Below, piece by piece: positions 10,141-22,881 of a stretch of DNA of 64,000 bases. Below the pieces are notes generated by a model. That model did not search any database, was not told the origin of the DNA, and saw nothing but the letters and a program-made list of their open reading frames with translations. The stretch is from Turnera subulata. Taxonomy: Eukaryota; Streptophyta; Magnoliopsida; Malpighiales; Passifloraceae. Each line of letters begins with the position of its first letter. Positions within the stretch are counted from its first letter, which is position 1. The stretch is taken from positions 338,124 through 402,123 of the forward strand of contig JAKUCV010004201.1 of NCBI GenBank assembly GCA_028386065.3. Direction: 5' to 3'. Position numbers and translations under genes: made by a program.

Positions 10141-13100
10141 AAACTACCACATAGATACACAACGAGATTTATATCCTTCAAAAGAGGATTTACGAAGGCA
10201 TACTGCTATTACGGACGTCATATCCTGTAAGGTCCGTGCAACAACCAATAGGCGAACCGGTGAAGGCAAGGCATACCTGTGGAGGAAAATATTTCTTTGC
10301 TGGTAAGTTTTTGCAGTAATTCGTTGCATATTTATACTATATATAAAAGCACGAAGACAGCGAAACAGCCGTAAATACAAAAATAACCTTACTTAGTAAT
10401 AATAATAAAAAATTAATATCTTACCTTTATTTAACTGAAACGACATGTCATACAATAATTAATGACAAGTAATTTTTATATACTACATATAAAAGTACTA
10501 ACTCAAATAAAAAATAAAAATAACTCTACTTAGTATTAATATAATAAATTAATATTTTATTAAGTATAAGAGATGTTGTTGAAGCGACAAATCCTAGACT
10601 GATTGTTACTATATCGGGTCGGCTGAATCGCATTTTATTATAAAACGAACCTCTTATAACAATGATGATATTTAGTTTTTATTGTAATCAAGTGAATGTA
10701 TAGAAATACTCTTACTAAGTACTATAAATAATAAATTAACATTATTTTTATTTTGTTGGACGAACTGCAAAATAACAATGATTTACATGTAATTCTTATT
10801 ATAATCAAGCGAATATATAGAAATATTCCTACTAAGTATTTAAAATAATAAATTAGCATTACTCTTATGTTAGTGAGATGACTGTCATAAACAATGTTTC
10901 TTATTATAATTTTAATATAATCGTATCAAATTTAAAACAGTATCTTATAGAATAAACTTAATCATAATACTTCCTTAACATGTGGGGAGTGCTATACATT
11001 TGCTAAACGAACCTCTGGTATGTATAAGAGATGTTGTTGAAGCGACAAATCCTAGGCCGATTATTTCTATATCGGGTCAGCTGAATCGCATTGTATTATA
11101 AAACGAACCTCTAATAACAATGAATGATATTTAGTTTTTTTTGTAATCAAGTGTGTAACAGCCCGGGTAAAATTTGGATTTTTACCGGGACTATTAAAGT
11201 CGTTATACAGTGATTTACCGAATGAATTATTCTTGGGTAATTAATTCAAGGTAAATCGGGAGTCGTTTTTCGAAACCGAGAGTTTTTCCGCGCTTGTTAT
11301 TTTCCCGCGGATTTTTCGAACCTAAGCTGGTATTTTCTGAGTTTCGGAATTTCTCGGAAAATCACATCGGAAAATAACTAAGGAGGTATCTGTTATTTTC
11401 TGGTCCGGATCGGACTCGCCCGTAATGCGGACGTATTTCATTATTGAGCTCACAAGCCTAATAGTAAACAAAACAAAACAAAAAAACAAAACAGATTAAA
11501 GTAGGAAGCCGGTGGGGAAGAAGAGGAGGAAAAAAAAAAGAAAAGAGAGAAGAGAAAAGAGAGAAAAGAAAAAGAGAGGAGAGAAAAGAAAATGGAGAGA
11601 AAAAAAAGAAAAAAAAGAGAAAAAAAAAAGAAGTAACCGGGAAAAAAAAAAGAAAAGAAAAGGAGGAGGAGGGGCAGGAACCGCCGCCACCACCACCATC
11701 GACCACCTCACCTGCAGACCGTCGTCGCTTCCCTTCCTCCTTGCCGTTTTGCTCGCTCGCCGCCACAGACCGCCGCACGACGCTGCCGCTAGACGAACCC
11801 GACAGATCGAGTTCGTCAGTAGCCGGCCCCCACTCAGTCTCCTTCCTGCAGCCGACGACCCGCAACCGGAGACGACCGGGTCGCGCACCAGCAGCCGCCC
11901 TTGCCGCCTCTTCTTACGCCACAGCCGCTCCAACAGTCGCGCTGCCGTCGCTCGCCCTCAACCCCGATCGTGTCGCCGCCCGTGTGCACCTCGTGGCGCC
12001 GCCGCCGTTGACCCATGCTAGGTGAGACAACCCGTTTGCTGTTGGGTGGGTCGGGTTGACCCGCGTGCAGAGCTGGGTTGTGTTTTGGGTTAGTGGGCTT
12101 GGAGCATGGGCCTCACATGCGGGCCTGCCTGGTCTGCTAAGTGGGCTTCTGCTGGGCTGGGCTAGGCTTGGGTTTGGCCCAGTCCGAAAATAAAAAAAAA
12201 ATAATAAAAAAATAATAAATATAAATCTACTTTTTTTATATTATACATAATGTTTTATATAAAAGTCCTTTATTTTATTGATGAATCTGTACAATAAAAC
12301 CTTTAATTCCATTAATACAATATCAATAAAATTATTATTATACCATTCATACTTAATATCATAAAACTTTTTTTATATATATATGGAATTTTAATTAAAG
12401 ACATTTAAATTATACGTATTATAAAGCACTGAAAAATTATGATTTTTTTTATCAATATATAAATATGTATTTTGTAAATTAAAAGTAATTATGTTTTGTG
12501 TTTGAAAATTAAATTGTATATATATTTAGAAAAGATAAATACTATATTATATTTTCTAGAAATTATAAATAGGTCATTATTTTTCTGGAAAAATATGATG
12601 ATTATTATTTTGGGAATTATGCTTATTTTATGAAAATGTATTTTGAAAAAAGTTTTAATTAAAATATAGTACCAAAATTATATTCGGATATACGGATGGT
12701 TAAATATTTTCGATAAATGGAAATAATAAAGGATAAGTAATCGGGATGGGATTAATTCGTAATATTGGCATCATGACATACTCTTATGTGCATTTATGTG
12801 AGTGTATTGTTTGTTGTATAGGTTTCTGGATATCGGGCCGTTTCCCGAGGAGCCGGTGTCGGACCGGTCATAGTTTCCGGAGTTGAGTAATCGGCCAAGG
12901 TGAGGATGGATAACCCTTGATATGTGCCCGTAATACTATGTTTGTTTTGTTGTAAGATTGAACTGCTGAATTGATAATGTCTGTTATTTGGTTGCTGTGG
13001 AATTTGTTGATGAGATGATGACTGTTGGTTGATTGACTGCTATGATGTTGTCGTTGTTGTTGATGTTAGACTGTGATATTGGTTTTGTGATATTGTGTTG

Positions 13101-13665
13101 AGAGTGATGATGAACTGGTCATTGTGGATAATTGTGTATTTTGTTGTTTGAATGAACTACTGAGAGGGTCATTGTTGGATATTTGACTGTTATGGTTTTT
13201 GAAGATGCTGTTGTTGGACTGTGCTATCGGTCGTGTGAATATTGTGATGAACTGTTAATTGTGAATAATTGGTGCTATATGTATTGTTGAGGGATATTTG
13301 GTAATATGGAATTGTTTTGGTTACTTGGCTGCTACGGTTATTGTTGCTGTTGTTGCCATGATGTTGATTTGCTTGATTGAACCGCTGTATGACTATTATT
13401 GGTTAATTGGATACTGTGTTGTGATTGATGTTGGACTGTGAGAATTGATGTTACAAAACTGTTGATGGAATGGTCTGCTGTATAACTTGAGCTAATAGGA
13501 AGTTGGATAATTGTTTGGCTGTAATGGATATTGTGATTGTTGTCGGTAGACAGTGTTGTGATTGGATAATTGGAATAACCTATTGACTATGGATAATTGA
13601 GAAATGGAAATGGAAATTGGAAATTGGAATTGATATGATATGATGATGTATGTGGGAAGTAGTGG

Positions 13666-14056
13666 NNNNNNNNNNNNNNNNNNNNNNNNNNNNNNNNNNN
13701 NNNNNNNNNNNNNNNNNNNNNNNNNNNNNNNNNNNNNNNNNNNNNNNNNNNNNNNNNNNNNNNNNNNNNNNNNNNNNNNNNNNNNNNNNNNNNNNNNNNN
13801 NNNNNNNNNNNNNNNNNNNNNNNNNNNNNNNNNNNNNNNNNNNNNNNNNNNNNNNNNNNNNNNNNNNNNNNNNNNNNNNNNNNNNNNNNNNNNNNNNNNN
13901 NNNNNNNNNNNNNNNNNNNNNNNNNNNNNNNNNNNNNNNNNNNNNNNNNNNNNNNNNNNNNNNNNNNNNNNNNNNNNNNNNNNNNNNNNNNNNNNNNNNN
14001 NNNNNNNNNNNNNNNNNNNNNNNNNNNNNNNNNNNNNNNNNNNNNNNNNNNNNNNN
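13666..14056. other. Assembly gap (391 N)
   Basis: The gap begins right after GGGAAGTAGTGG and ends before TGTTGTTTGCGATG. In element B the matching interval (about 45678-46163) holds the short-hairpin array. The missing sequence is therefore most likely this LTR's own array. Confidence 0.9.
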
Positions 14057-14197
14057 TGTTGTTTGCGATGATTTCCTCTGTTGTGTTGTTTGAGTTGTAA
14101 TCCACTGTTATGTTGTTTGTGATAGATTCATCTGATTTGATTGTTGTGTTTACCTCGAAAGTGTTATGGTTGAATATATCACTGTTTATCTTTCGTC

Positions 14198-14246
14198 GGT
14201 GAGCGTTTCGGACTCACCCCTCGCCTGCGGGGTTTCATCCCGTAGG
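14198..14246 (+). repeat. Twin-hairpin motif in solo LTR C
   Basis: GGTGAG/CTCACC with loop CGTTTCGGA, then CCTGCGGG/CCCGTAGG with loop GTTTCAT. It matches the motif in elements A, B and D. Confidence 0.55.
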
Positions 14247-17200
14247 AAGAGTTGTTTGTGGTGCAGGAACGTACCGGGCAAGCTGATGCGTACCCTCGGA
14301 CAGGACTCAGATCCATTAGTTGCATTGGGCTTTGCCTAGTTGTCATGTGAGTCATAGGTCTTCCGCTGTGCATATTGATATGTTCTCTGCTATGTATATG
14401 TTGTAATGGGTCTTTGGGCCAGTTAGCTATTGTTGTTGATGTCCCCGGGGTTCGGGCGGTTTGCAGTTTGGTTATTGGGCCGTTGGCCAGTTTATTATTT
14501 ATGCACTAACTGTTGGGCTTTGTTGGGTTGGGTTGTCACAGTTCCGGCACGTGTTTACTGTGTATGGTAAATGCGGGTCGGGGCGTTTCAAAGTGAATAT
14601 ATACAAATACTCTTACTAAGTACTATAAATAATAAATTAATATTACTTTTATTTTGTTGGACGAACTGCAAAATAACAATGATTTACTTGTAATTCTTAT
14701 TATAATCAAGCGAATATATAGAAATATTCCTACTAAGTACTTAAAATAATAAATTAGCATTATTCTTATGTTAGTGAGATGACTGTCATAAACAATGTTT
14801 CTTATTATAGTTTTAATATAATCGTGTAACGAACCGGGTAAAATTTTCGTGATTTTTACCAAGCTGTTTTAACTTTTACGGTGGTTAATAAAATTTTATA
14901 GCGGTCAATCAAGAATTTTACCAATCGAGTCAATTTTCATTATTTTTACTATTATCTTTGTTGCTCTTAAAATTTTTATTGTTGTTACCATTATTCTTAT
15001 TATTTTCTAATCAACATTAATAGTATTATTACTATTATTATCGTTGTTAATATTATTTTCCTAATCAACAAAAATAATAAAACACTTACAAATATTTTGA
15101 CTAGATATGTAAGTTACACACATATTACTAATTATAATTTAAAAAGAAATTTTAAATGCCGTAATTCGAGGATTCTATCGGACCGAGCTTTTCCGAGAGT
15201 TTTTCCGAGAATAACCGAGCCTCGTTTTGATCACTGAGGATACGCGACATTCTGGAGTTTCATTCGATAACCGAGCCTCGGAATTATTTTTTGAGGGTTA
15301 CTCGTGACTTCCGAGCCTCCTCCATGGCTTACCGAGCCTCGGTTTTCATTTCCGAGACTTGGACAACGCTCAGGGGTATTAATCGGATTTTTCGAGCCCA
15401 AGTTGTATTTTCGGACTCGGGACGGAAAGGCGAGAGTACCCCTGCGATCACGCTATTCCGACACGAAAATTCAAACCGGCCGATCGTGGCTTGCCACGTG
15501 GCCACTTACCTTTCTTTTCTTTTTTTTTTCTTTTTTTTCTCTCTTTCCTTTTCTTCTTCTCTCCCTCTTTTCCCTTCTGCCGCCCACGTTTTCCTCTTCT
15601 CTTTCCCATTTTTCTTCAACCGGTCCCTACCCCTTTCTTTTCCTTCTTATCTTCCCTGTTTCTTTCCCCTTCCTTTTTCTTTATTTTTTTCTTCTTCCTC
15701 TCCACGATTTTCCCCACTCCCCTGCACCATCTCTCTCTTTTTTTTTTCCCGTTTTCTTCTTCCTGCCCTCATCACCATCATTATCATCATCCCTCTTCTT
15801 CACCACCAACCCGATCCACCACCTAGCACACCACCGGCCAAGCCACCATCTCTCCCTCCCGTTCCTCTTCTCTGTCTCTGCACAACCGACACCGCCGCCT
15901 CATCGTCGTTCCTCCTTCGTCGCGCCGTCCTCCCTACAGCAAGGTGGTGCCGCCCCTGCTTTGCTCGCAAGCGCCGCTGGACAGGACAAGCTCGGCTGAC
16001 ACCCACGATCCGTCACTGCCGCCGCTTCTCGCCGCCCGATCTCCTCTCTCATTTGCCCTCTCTGCTTGGTAAAGCACGCGTCGGAGCTCAGAAGGACGAG
16101 AGCTCGTCCGACCTCTTCCACTGCAAGCAGCCAAGAGAGACGCCGCCTCCTCGCTACCTTTGCTCGTGCTCCGATCGAAGGGACCAAGCCTGAGTCGCCG
16201 CCGTGAAGACCGATCTCCCTTCCTCCTCGATCCGTCGATCCTCCCTCCCGTCACCTCATCGTCGCGCCGCCGTAGGGGTAAAAGCTGCTGCCGAACCCTT
16301 TTCCCTTTCCCTTTCTCTCGGCTTCTCTGTTTCTTGTCTGATCGTCTGAGTTTTTGGGTTGTTCCGTCTTATGGGTTGTGGACTCTGTGGTGGTGGTGGA
16401 TGATGGTGCCCGTTGTTGATGTTGCTGTAGTTGTGGTTGCAGGTGTTTCCTTGGAGGTCCTGGCCGTGAGTGGTGGATGGACGATGAATGTTGTTGTGGA
16501 GTTACTTTGCGGTGGGTTGGATGGTGAACAGTAACAGAGGAGCGTTTGCTGCCGTGAACAGTGTTTGGCCGGATTCCGGCGAGGTTTCCGGTAGCCTCAC
16601 GAATTTTCCGGCGAACTCATAATTGAACCTGTGGGTAAAACCCGAGCCTTGGACCCTTCATGCATCATTAACGGACCTCGAACGATATTAAACGGACTCG
16701 GACCTTAACGATGATTAATTAAACGAATAATTAACTTAATTAATATTAACCAAAGATTTTATTTTATGCAATTCAAATTATGTGTTATTTATTTAAAATA
16801 TGCTTTTATGTTTTTATTTAATTTTATGCATTTATTTAATTTATGCTTTTATTCTCCGATTGGGCTATTTAAAAAGGCCCATAGTATTTAAATTCCCGTT
16901 TTAATTTTACCTGGGCTCGTAAAAGGCCCATTAAAATTTAATTTTCGAGTTTATTTAATTTAAATGGGCTAATTATAATAAAAGGCCCATATTATCTTAA
17001 TTTAATAAAGTCTTTTATTTAATTAATTCGAACTTATTTTTATTATTTTCTCCGATGGACTAAACGCAAGTGAAGGTCCCCTGGACTTAATTTCTTAATT
17101 ATGCTTTAATTTATTATTATCGTGTTTCTAATATGTCTAGTTACCATCTTTCTGGGCTAGAATAATAATAGGCCCAAATCCTATTTTATTTACCAATATT

Positions 17201-18464
17201 CTTATATATATACTACTAATGATATTTCATTGGCTAAATAATATTTGGCCATAATTTAATATGGATTTCGACCATATATATTGTTAGCTATATATGCATG
17301 ATTAAGTAGTTAATAATTTAATTTGTAAATTAGAAACAATATTATTTTTGGATTTAATTATGTATTTATAAGACTTGTATATAACCTGTATAGAATTTAT
17401 TTTACGACTAAACTATGCTTCATTAATTTACCGTAAATATTATGTTAACATAAAAAGTGGTATTATTATTTTGACTATTTATCTAAGACTTAATTTTAAC
17501 AAAGGTTATAATATTTCGACCACTAATTTATGTTACTGCCTACACTCTATTTAAAGTTATCAGATATATATGTATATTTCCAAATGTTTACTTATACCGT
17601 ATCCCGACTATAATGATTTCTTACCAATGACAATATTTTCTATTTAACAGTTTTACTAACGGGTATATTAATTATAAATATTATATACTTCGTATTATTA
17701 AATAAATTACGAGTATTTTACGGGCCATAATTCGTTCTATTTCCCTCTATATGATTTATACAACGGATTTGTATATACATACTTTCTTGCCATAAGCGAC
17801 CTAAGGGCCGGGATATCGGCTTGGACACCCTGTTCGGTTTTTGGTTTAAAATCAAGTATGTTTTGATATATTGGCTAGATATACCTAATCAGTAATTGCC
17901 ACTAAGTCGGATGAACTGTTTGGTAATAAGATAATTATGGAGATACTAAAATGAACAGAAAAGCCGTCTAATAAATGTTAAACCGGTATCATGCATAATC
18001 ATTTTGTTGTGCATTATAAGTGATTATTGTGTATACATATAGGGTAACGAGGCTTGACCAGATGTCGGTTTCAGAGACACATCAGGTGAGGATGGATAAC
18101 CTTGGATATGTGCTGTAATACTGTGTGTGATTTTTTTGTTTGATTGAACTGCTGAAATGATTATTGACTGTTATTTAAGTGCTACGAAAATTGTTGATGT
18201 TGTAGTTGGATTGTGTTTAGACATATGGATATTGTGTTAAAATAATGTTGAACTGTTAACTGTGATTAATTGACGTTATGAGTCTGTTGTTGATTTGGTC
18301 TGTGGAATAATCTGAAATAATGGAAAGTTGGATAATTGAGGATAGAGTAATGAAACTGCACTGAAATTTGAGATGATGATATAATTGTCACATGGAAAGT
18401 AGTGGTACGACTAGATGGTTAGAAGCTAGTTATGTGGTGTCATGGCCGGTTTGGTTGGTTGTTG

Positions 18465-18595
18465 GGGATGTTGATCCCGGATGATGTTGTTATTGGGATG
18501 TTGATCCCGGATTTGTTGTTATTGGGATGTTGATCCCGGATTTGTTGTTATTGGGGTGTTGATCCCGGATTGGTTGTGACTGGGATGTTGATCCC
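18465..18595 (+). repeat. Short-hairpin array in solo LTR D
   Basis: Five units of GGGAT-GTTG-ATCCC, spaced by GGATTTGTTGTTATT-like linkers. One unit has GGGGT instead of GGGAT, which still pairs through a G-U. Confidence 0.7.
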
Positions 18596-18815
18596 GGATT
18601 GTGTTTTGGCCTGGTATTCGGAATTAGTTAATAACCAGGTACGACCCTAGCTTGTCCAGTGACAGGGGCCCGGAAGATAAAATTTGGTAATAACAATAAT
18701 AAATATTCTTTTTGTCTTGGCTCAGTTGTGTTTTGGTAAAGCCTTTATGTTGTGCTTGTCTGTATTTTCTTCGAAAGTATTATGGTTGCCTGCATATCTC
18801 TGTTTATCCTTCGTC

Positions 18816-18864
18816 GGTGAGCACTTCGGACTCACCCCTCGCCTGCGGGGTTTCATCCCGTAGG
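18816..18864 (+). repeat. Twin-hairpin motif in solo LTR D
   Basis: GGTGAG/CTCACC with loop CACTTCGGA, then CCTGCGGG/CCCGTAGG with loop GTTTCAT. It is preserved although the LTR as a whole is highly diverged from A, B and C. Confidence 0.55.
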
Positions 18865-20478
18865 ATGAGATGTTTGTAGTGCAGGAACGTTCGGGGCAGG
18901 CTGCTGTGTACCCTCGGGCAGGACTCGGATCCATTAACTTGCATTTGGAGTTTTGCATATGTTGTTTATAAGATTATAAATGCTTCCGCTGTGCTATTGT
19001 TGTTGTTGTACCCGTGGTCGGGTGACATAATATTATCTTTGGGCCATTGGGCCGGGTTTTCCTGTTGTATTTACTGTCTGTGTCGTGTTGGCACTGTTGT
19101 TTGGTAATTACTGTTTGTTGGGTAAATTTGGGTCGGGGTGTTTCAAATCGTATCAAATTTAAAACAGTCTCTTATGGAATAAACTTAATCTTAATACTTC
19201 CTTAATATGTGGGGAATGCTATACATTTGCTAAACGAACCTCTGGTAAGTATAAGAGATGTTGTTGAAGCAACAAATCCTAGGCCGATTGTTTCTATATC
19301 GGGTCGGCTGAATCGCATTGTATTATAAAACGAACCTCTAATAACAATGAATGATATTTAGTTCTTTTTTGTAATCAAGCGAATATATAGAAATACTCTT
19401 ACTAAGTACTATAAATAATAAATTAATATTACTTTTATTTTGTTGAGCGAACTTCAAAATAACAATGAATTACATGTAATTCTTATTATAATCAAGCGAA
19501 TATATAGAAATATTCCTACTAAGTACTTAAAATAATAAATTAGCATTACTCTGTTGTTAGTGAGATGACTGTCATAAACAATATTTCTTATTGTAATTTT
19601 AATATAATCGTATCAAATTTAAAACAGTCTCTTATGGAATAAACTTAATCATAATACTTCCTTAATATGTGGGGAATGTTATACATTTGCTAAACGAACC
19701 TCTGGTAAGTATAAGAGATGTTGTTGAAGCGACAAATCCTAGGCCGATTGTTTCTATATCGGGTCGGCTGAATCGCATTGTATTATGAAACGAACCTCTA
19801 ATAACAATGAATGATATTTAGTTCTTTTTGTAATCAAGCGAATATATAGAAATACTCTTACTAAGTACTATAAATAATAAATTAATATTATTTTTATTTT
19901 GTTGGGCGAACTGCAAAATAACAATGATTTACATGTAATTCTTACTATAATCAAGCGAATATATAAAAATATTCCTACTAAGTACTTAAAATAATAAATT
20001 AACATTACTCTTATGTTAGTGAGATGACTGTCATAAACAATGTTTCTTATTATAATTTTAATATAATCGTATCAAATTTAAAACAGTCTCTTATGAAATA
20101 AACTTAATCATAATACTTCCTTAATATGTGGGGAATGCTATACGTTTGCTAAACGAACCTCTCGTCAGTATAAGAGAAGTTGTTGAAGCAACAAATCCTA
20201 GGCCGATTGTTTCTATATCGGGTCGGTTGAATCGCATTGTATTATAAAGATTAAGGTCGGACAGTATGTCTCCGCCGCGAGGGTTTATAATCAAATGGAT
20301 ATCTTTGCGATAATTTTCTGCATTCATTAAAAAAAAATGAATGTATAAATTAAAATTTTAAGGAAGAAGATATCATTTCGTAAGTCTTTCTCAATATGTT
20401 CATGTATTAATTTAATTAAATAATTATTAACCATAACCAAATTACCGTGCCATGTGCAACGCACATGACAAAAACTAG

Positions 20479-22873
20479 TATATATAATAAGTATGATAAT
20501 CCGGCCCTTTCTAAGGAAAAACAAATTAAAATGCAAAACTTATTATTTTCTTTTTTAATAAAAACGTATCGTCTTTACTCAAAAAAAAATAAAAATTAAA
20601 AACGTATGGTATTGATGTGTTGGCCACGATGACACCAACAACAATGGTTCACCCAAGACAACATGATGGTAATGGCATGCTTAATTCATTTCTTGTTCAA
20701 TTATCAAAATCTCTTTCTTTTAAACGGCAAAATTAAATTCATATTTTTCCATTCACAATTTCGGTGCCTGCAGGCAGGGACAGATCCAGAAATAATTTTT
20801 AGTGTAGGCAAAAATATATTTCATAGTAAAAATATATTTTTCTTAACATGTGTAATTAAATAATAATCTAATAAACCAAATTTAAAATTATTTACTTTGC
20901 TAACCAATAGCATGGTCTTTCTTTCCTTAAAAAAAAAAAACAAAAGCATAGTTTATCTAATGTAAGTTATTTGTAATTTGAGTGCTAAAATCAAATGTTA
21001 CGATTAATATTTTATAATTGGAGCAATATTTAAATTTCGTGATTGACTCCACAGTTTTTTAAACGCAAAATCACTTGCATCACCAAAAAAAGACAATGAT
21101 TCTGGTGATATGGATTGCCCTCTAAGAAATCCACAAGATGTAAAAAAGAAGATTTGGAGACACTGAAAAGTTAATTTCCTCACTATACTGCTAACTCTAA
21201 CTCTTTGTATACACAAATACAAAATTAATTAAATTAGTTTTTTGAAGAATGTCCATTAAATCCAACAGTCTTTTTATTTACATCTTTAAAAAAAAAAAAT
21301 TTGTTATTTGTGCTTTGTTATGTATTTTGTCTATGTGACTTCCACTGTCAAAAATATTCTTTTTAACATATGAAATCTAAAAATTAATAGATCACTGAAC
21401 TTATTATCTAAAACATTTTTTGCCTGAAAAATTATTTGGTTGGTAGATTTAGACTACAGTTTTTAAAAGTTACTGTTTGATTTAACCTACAGGAAACTAT
21501 TTACTTGTATCTAGCCGAGCTTTAATTAGAAAAATAAAATCAAGCTAAATCTCTCTAAGGTAGTGACGAAATTTAAATATACCTTGTAAAGAAAAAACAA
21601 AATCAAACAGAATAAGAAAGAAAATATAATTATAAATGCAATTCCAAAATATAACTGATATATATCTATTTATTGTAATGTTTTTGACAAAATCCAGTGT
21701 AGTCATTGCCTGCAGGCATCTTCTATCCTATTGTGTGATTAAGTTGTATCACATGACATGACATGTCCACTTAATATATCATATTAATTGAGTATAGATT
21801 TTTAAAATAAAATATAGATTTAATTTTCTAAAATATGACAGAGAAACTCCTTGAGTGTATGTATGATATTAGGAGCTAACGTATCATTTGGTACGCTTTC
21901 TTTTAAAAGACGTTTGTGAGAAAGATCTTAAAGAGTCCAAGCCTCAAATTATGTCCCATCATTTGTCACCCATATGCACCAGGATATATGCCAATGGAAC
22001 AAAAATTTGAGATCAAATCAATAAATAAATAGCTAGCAAGGATCACCACCAAGGTCTGATTAATTAACTGGGTTAGTTTTAATTTTCTTCGCTGGATTTT
22101 TTTTTTTAAATATATAAAGTACAGAATAAGTAATTCTCTTTCCGATTGGAACTGGAAAGAAGGAGACGCTGTTGAATTAATTAATGCAAAAGTATATTCT
22201 TTAAACAACTTAACTGGGTATATTTGTCCAATACATCAGCAAATTCTATGCATCGACTCCTGCTGATTATTATTGGAAGGAGCTGTACAGAGCGTGCAGG
22301 GTTGGCAAGATGAACCGCCTAAAACCCAGTGCAATCAAACCATTAAATTTCGATCGAGTGGCCTTCCAAAATTCAAATAAAATACTTCCATTTCTAAATT
22401 TAAACACCTGTCAAGTTAACACCTACCCAAATTAAATAGATTCTAGTTAAGCAGTATAACATGGGTCATATTAGTTAAACAAAAATTCTAGTCCCTCTTC
22501 AGATACGAACAGATATATCTTTTGATCCAAATTTTTTCGGTGTGCACCAAACTAAGCAAGTGTTTTTGTTTTTATTTACCTTTTATAGTATCCAAAAGAA
22601 GCTAAAATCATTAGATTTTAGTAATGATACCTAGCATATATTATAAGACAGCAGTACAGGACAGAACATTCTTCAAATCAACAATATAACTGTTGCTTAC
22701 ACATCGCCCAGAACCAATTGGATAAAGATAAAACCAGAATCAGAAATAAAAAGAACCCGTTTTCCAAGTGTGGGTTGGGAAATTATTACATGTACCAGAA
22801 TATTCACATTTTAATTACACCATTTTAGTTGAAATTAAAGAAAAAAAAAAGAAGGGGGGGGGTGGTTGGGAAT
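20479..22873. other. Intergenic sequence upstream of the phosphatase gene
   Basis: A/T-rich sequence with no supported gene. A GGGACAGATCCAGAAATAAT string near 20777 resembles a transposon end. Short frames are random. Confidence 0.4.
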
Positions 22874-22881
22874 GGATATTC
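22874..22881 (+). promoter_or_regulatory. P1BS-like site in the phosphatase promoter
   Basis: GGATATTC fits GNATATNC, the binding site of PHR1-type phosphate-starvation regulators, about 305 bp before the ATG. A TATA-like TCTATATATACGC follows near 22963-22975. The site alone does not prove regulation. Confidence 0.35.

Larger units (their letters stand above)
9430..10330 (-). mobile_element. Older inverted copy of the retroposon family, split by the younger copy
   Basis: The reverse complement of 10144-10330 aligns with 9817-10010 of the younger retroposon. Shared parts include the frames YQQRDIFPHRY and YQQRNIFLHRY, and KSSIEGDKSR and KSSFEGYKSR. The reverse complement of about 9430-9516 continues the alignment (GAAGAATTCTTTT). 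So an older minus-strand copy was interrupted by the younger plus-strand copy. Its left boundary is uncertain; the right side is cut by the Helitron at 10331. Confidence 0.6.
11154..14590 (+). mobile_element. Solo LTR C, same family as element B
   Basis: The LTR runs from TGTAACAGCCCGGG to GGGGCGTTTCA with a 5-bp target duplication AAGTG at 11149-11153 and 14591-14595. The empty-site sequence is visible in paralogous Helitron units (near 19373 and 19830: TGTAATCAAGCGAATATATAG), which confirms the insertion. It contains a homopurine tract (about 11515-11680), a GC-rich segment ending at a donor-like CTAG/GTGAG (12021/12022), a T/G-rich stretch, and the twin hairpins at 14198-14246. Confidence 0.88.
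14825..19145 (+). mobile_element. Solo LTR D, divergent subfamily
   Basis: It runs from TGTAACGAACCGGG to GGGGTGTTTCA, 4321 bp, with a 5-bp target duplication AATCG at 14820-14824 and 19146-19150. The empty site is seen in other Helitron units (ATAATCGTATCAAATTTAAA near 19609). It differs from the A/B/C LTRs in its start, in repeated CCGAGCCTC strings near 15216-15345, and in carrying a pyrimidine-rich rather than purine-rich tract in LTR sense (about 15509-15760). The hairpin array (18465-18595) and twin hairpins (18816-18864) are kept. The 300-codon frame at 15291-16193 is a by-product of C/T- and GC-rich sequence. Confidence 0.87.
10563..20250 (+). repeat. ~460-bp tandem units of the Helitron
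   Basis: The string TATGTGGGGAATG recurs at 19206, 19666 and 20125 (periods 460 and 459) and, as TGTGGGGAGTG, near 10981. Each unit contains TCGGGTCGGCTGAATCGCAT, an AATATATAGAAATACTC block and its shorter internal near-repeat. One unit (about 11035 to 19255) is opened by both solo LTRs. Confidence 0.75.
10331..20478 (+). mobile_element. Non-autonomous Helitron, interrupted by two solo LTRs
   Basis: The 5' end is TTTATACTATATATAAAAGC, close to the plant Helitron start consensus TCTMTAYTA, with A before it. The 3' end is a 7-bp hairpin CATGTGC-AAC-GCACATG at 20451-20467 followed by CTAG (20475-20478), with T after it. Insertion between A and T without target duplication fits Helitrons. Subtracting the two LTR insertions leaves about 2.4 kb, made mostly of ~460-bp tandem units. 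No Rep/helicase gene is present. Confidence 0.65.

Noticed and set aside
11496..12021. Overlapping frames of 135-169 codons in solo LTR C
   Set aside because: They are Lys/Arg- or Phe/Ser-rich translations of a homopurine tract and are not conserved between LTR copies.
15291..16193. 300-codon frame in solo LTR D
   Set aside because: It lies in C/T-rich and GC-rich low-complexity sequence with overlapping frames on both strands and no domain.
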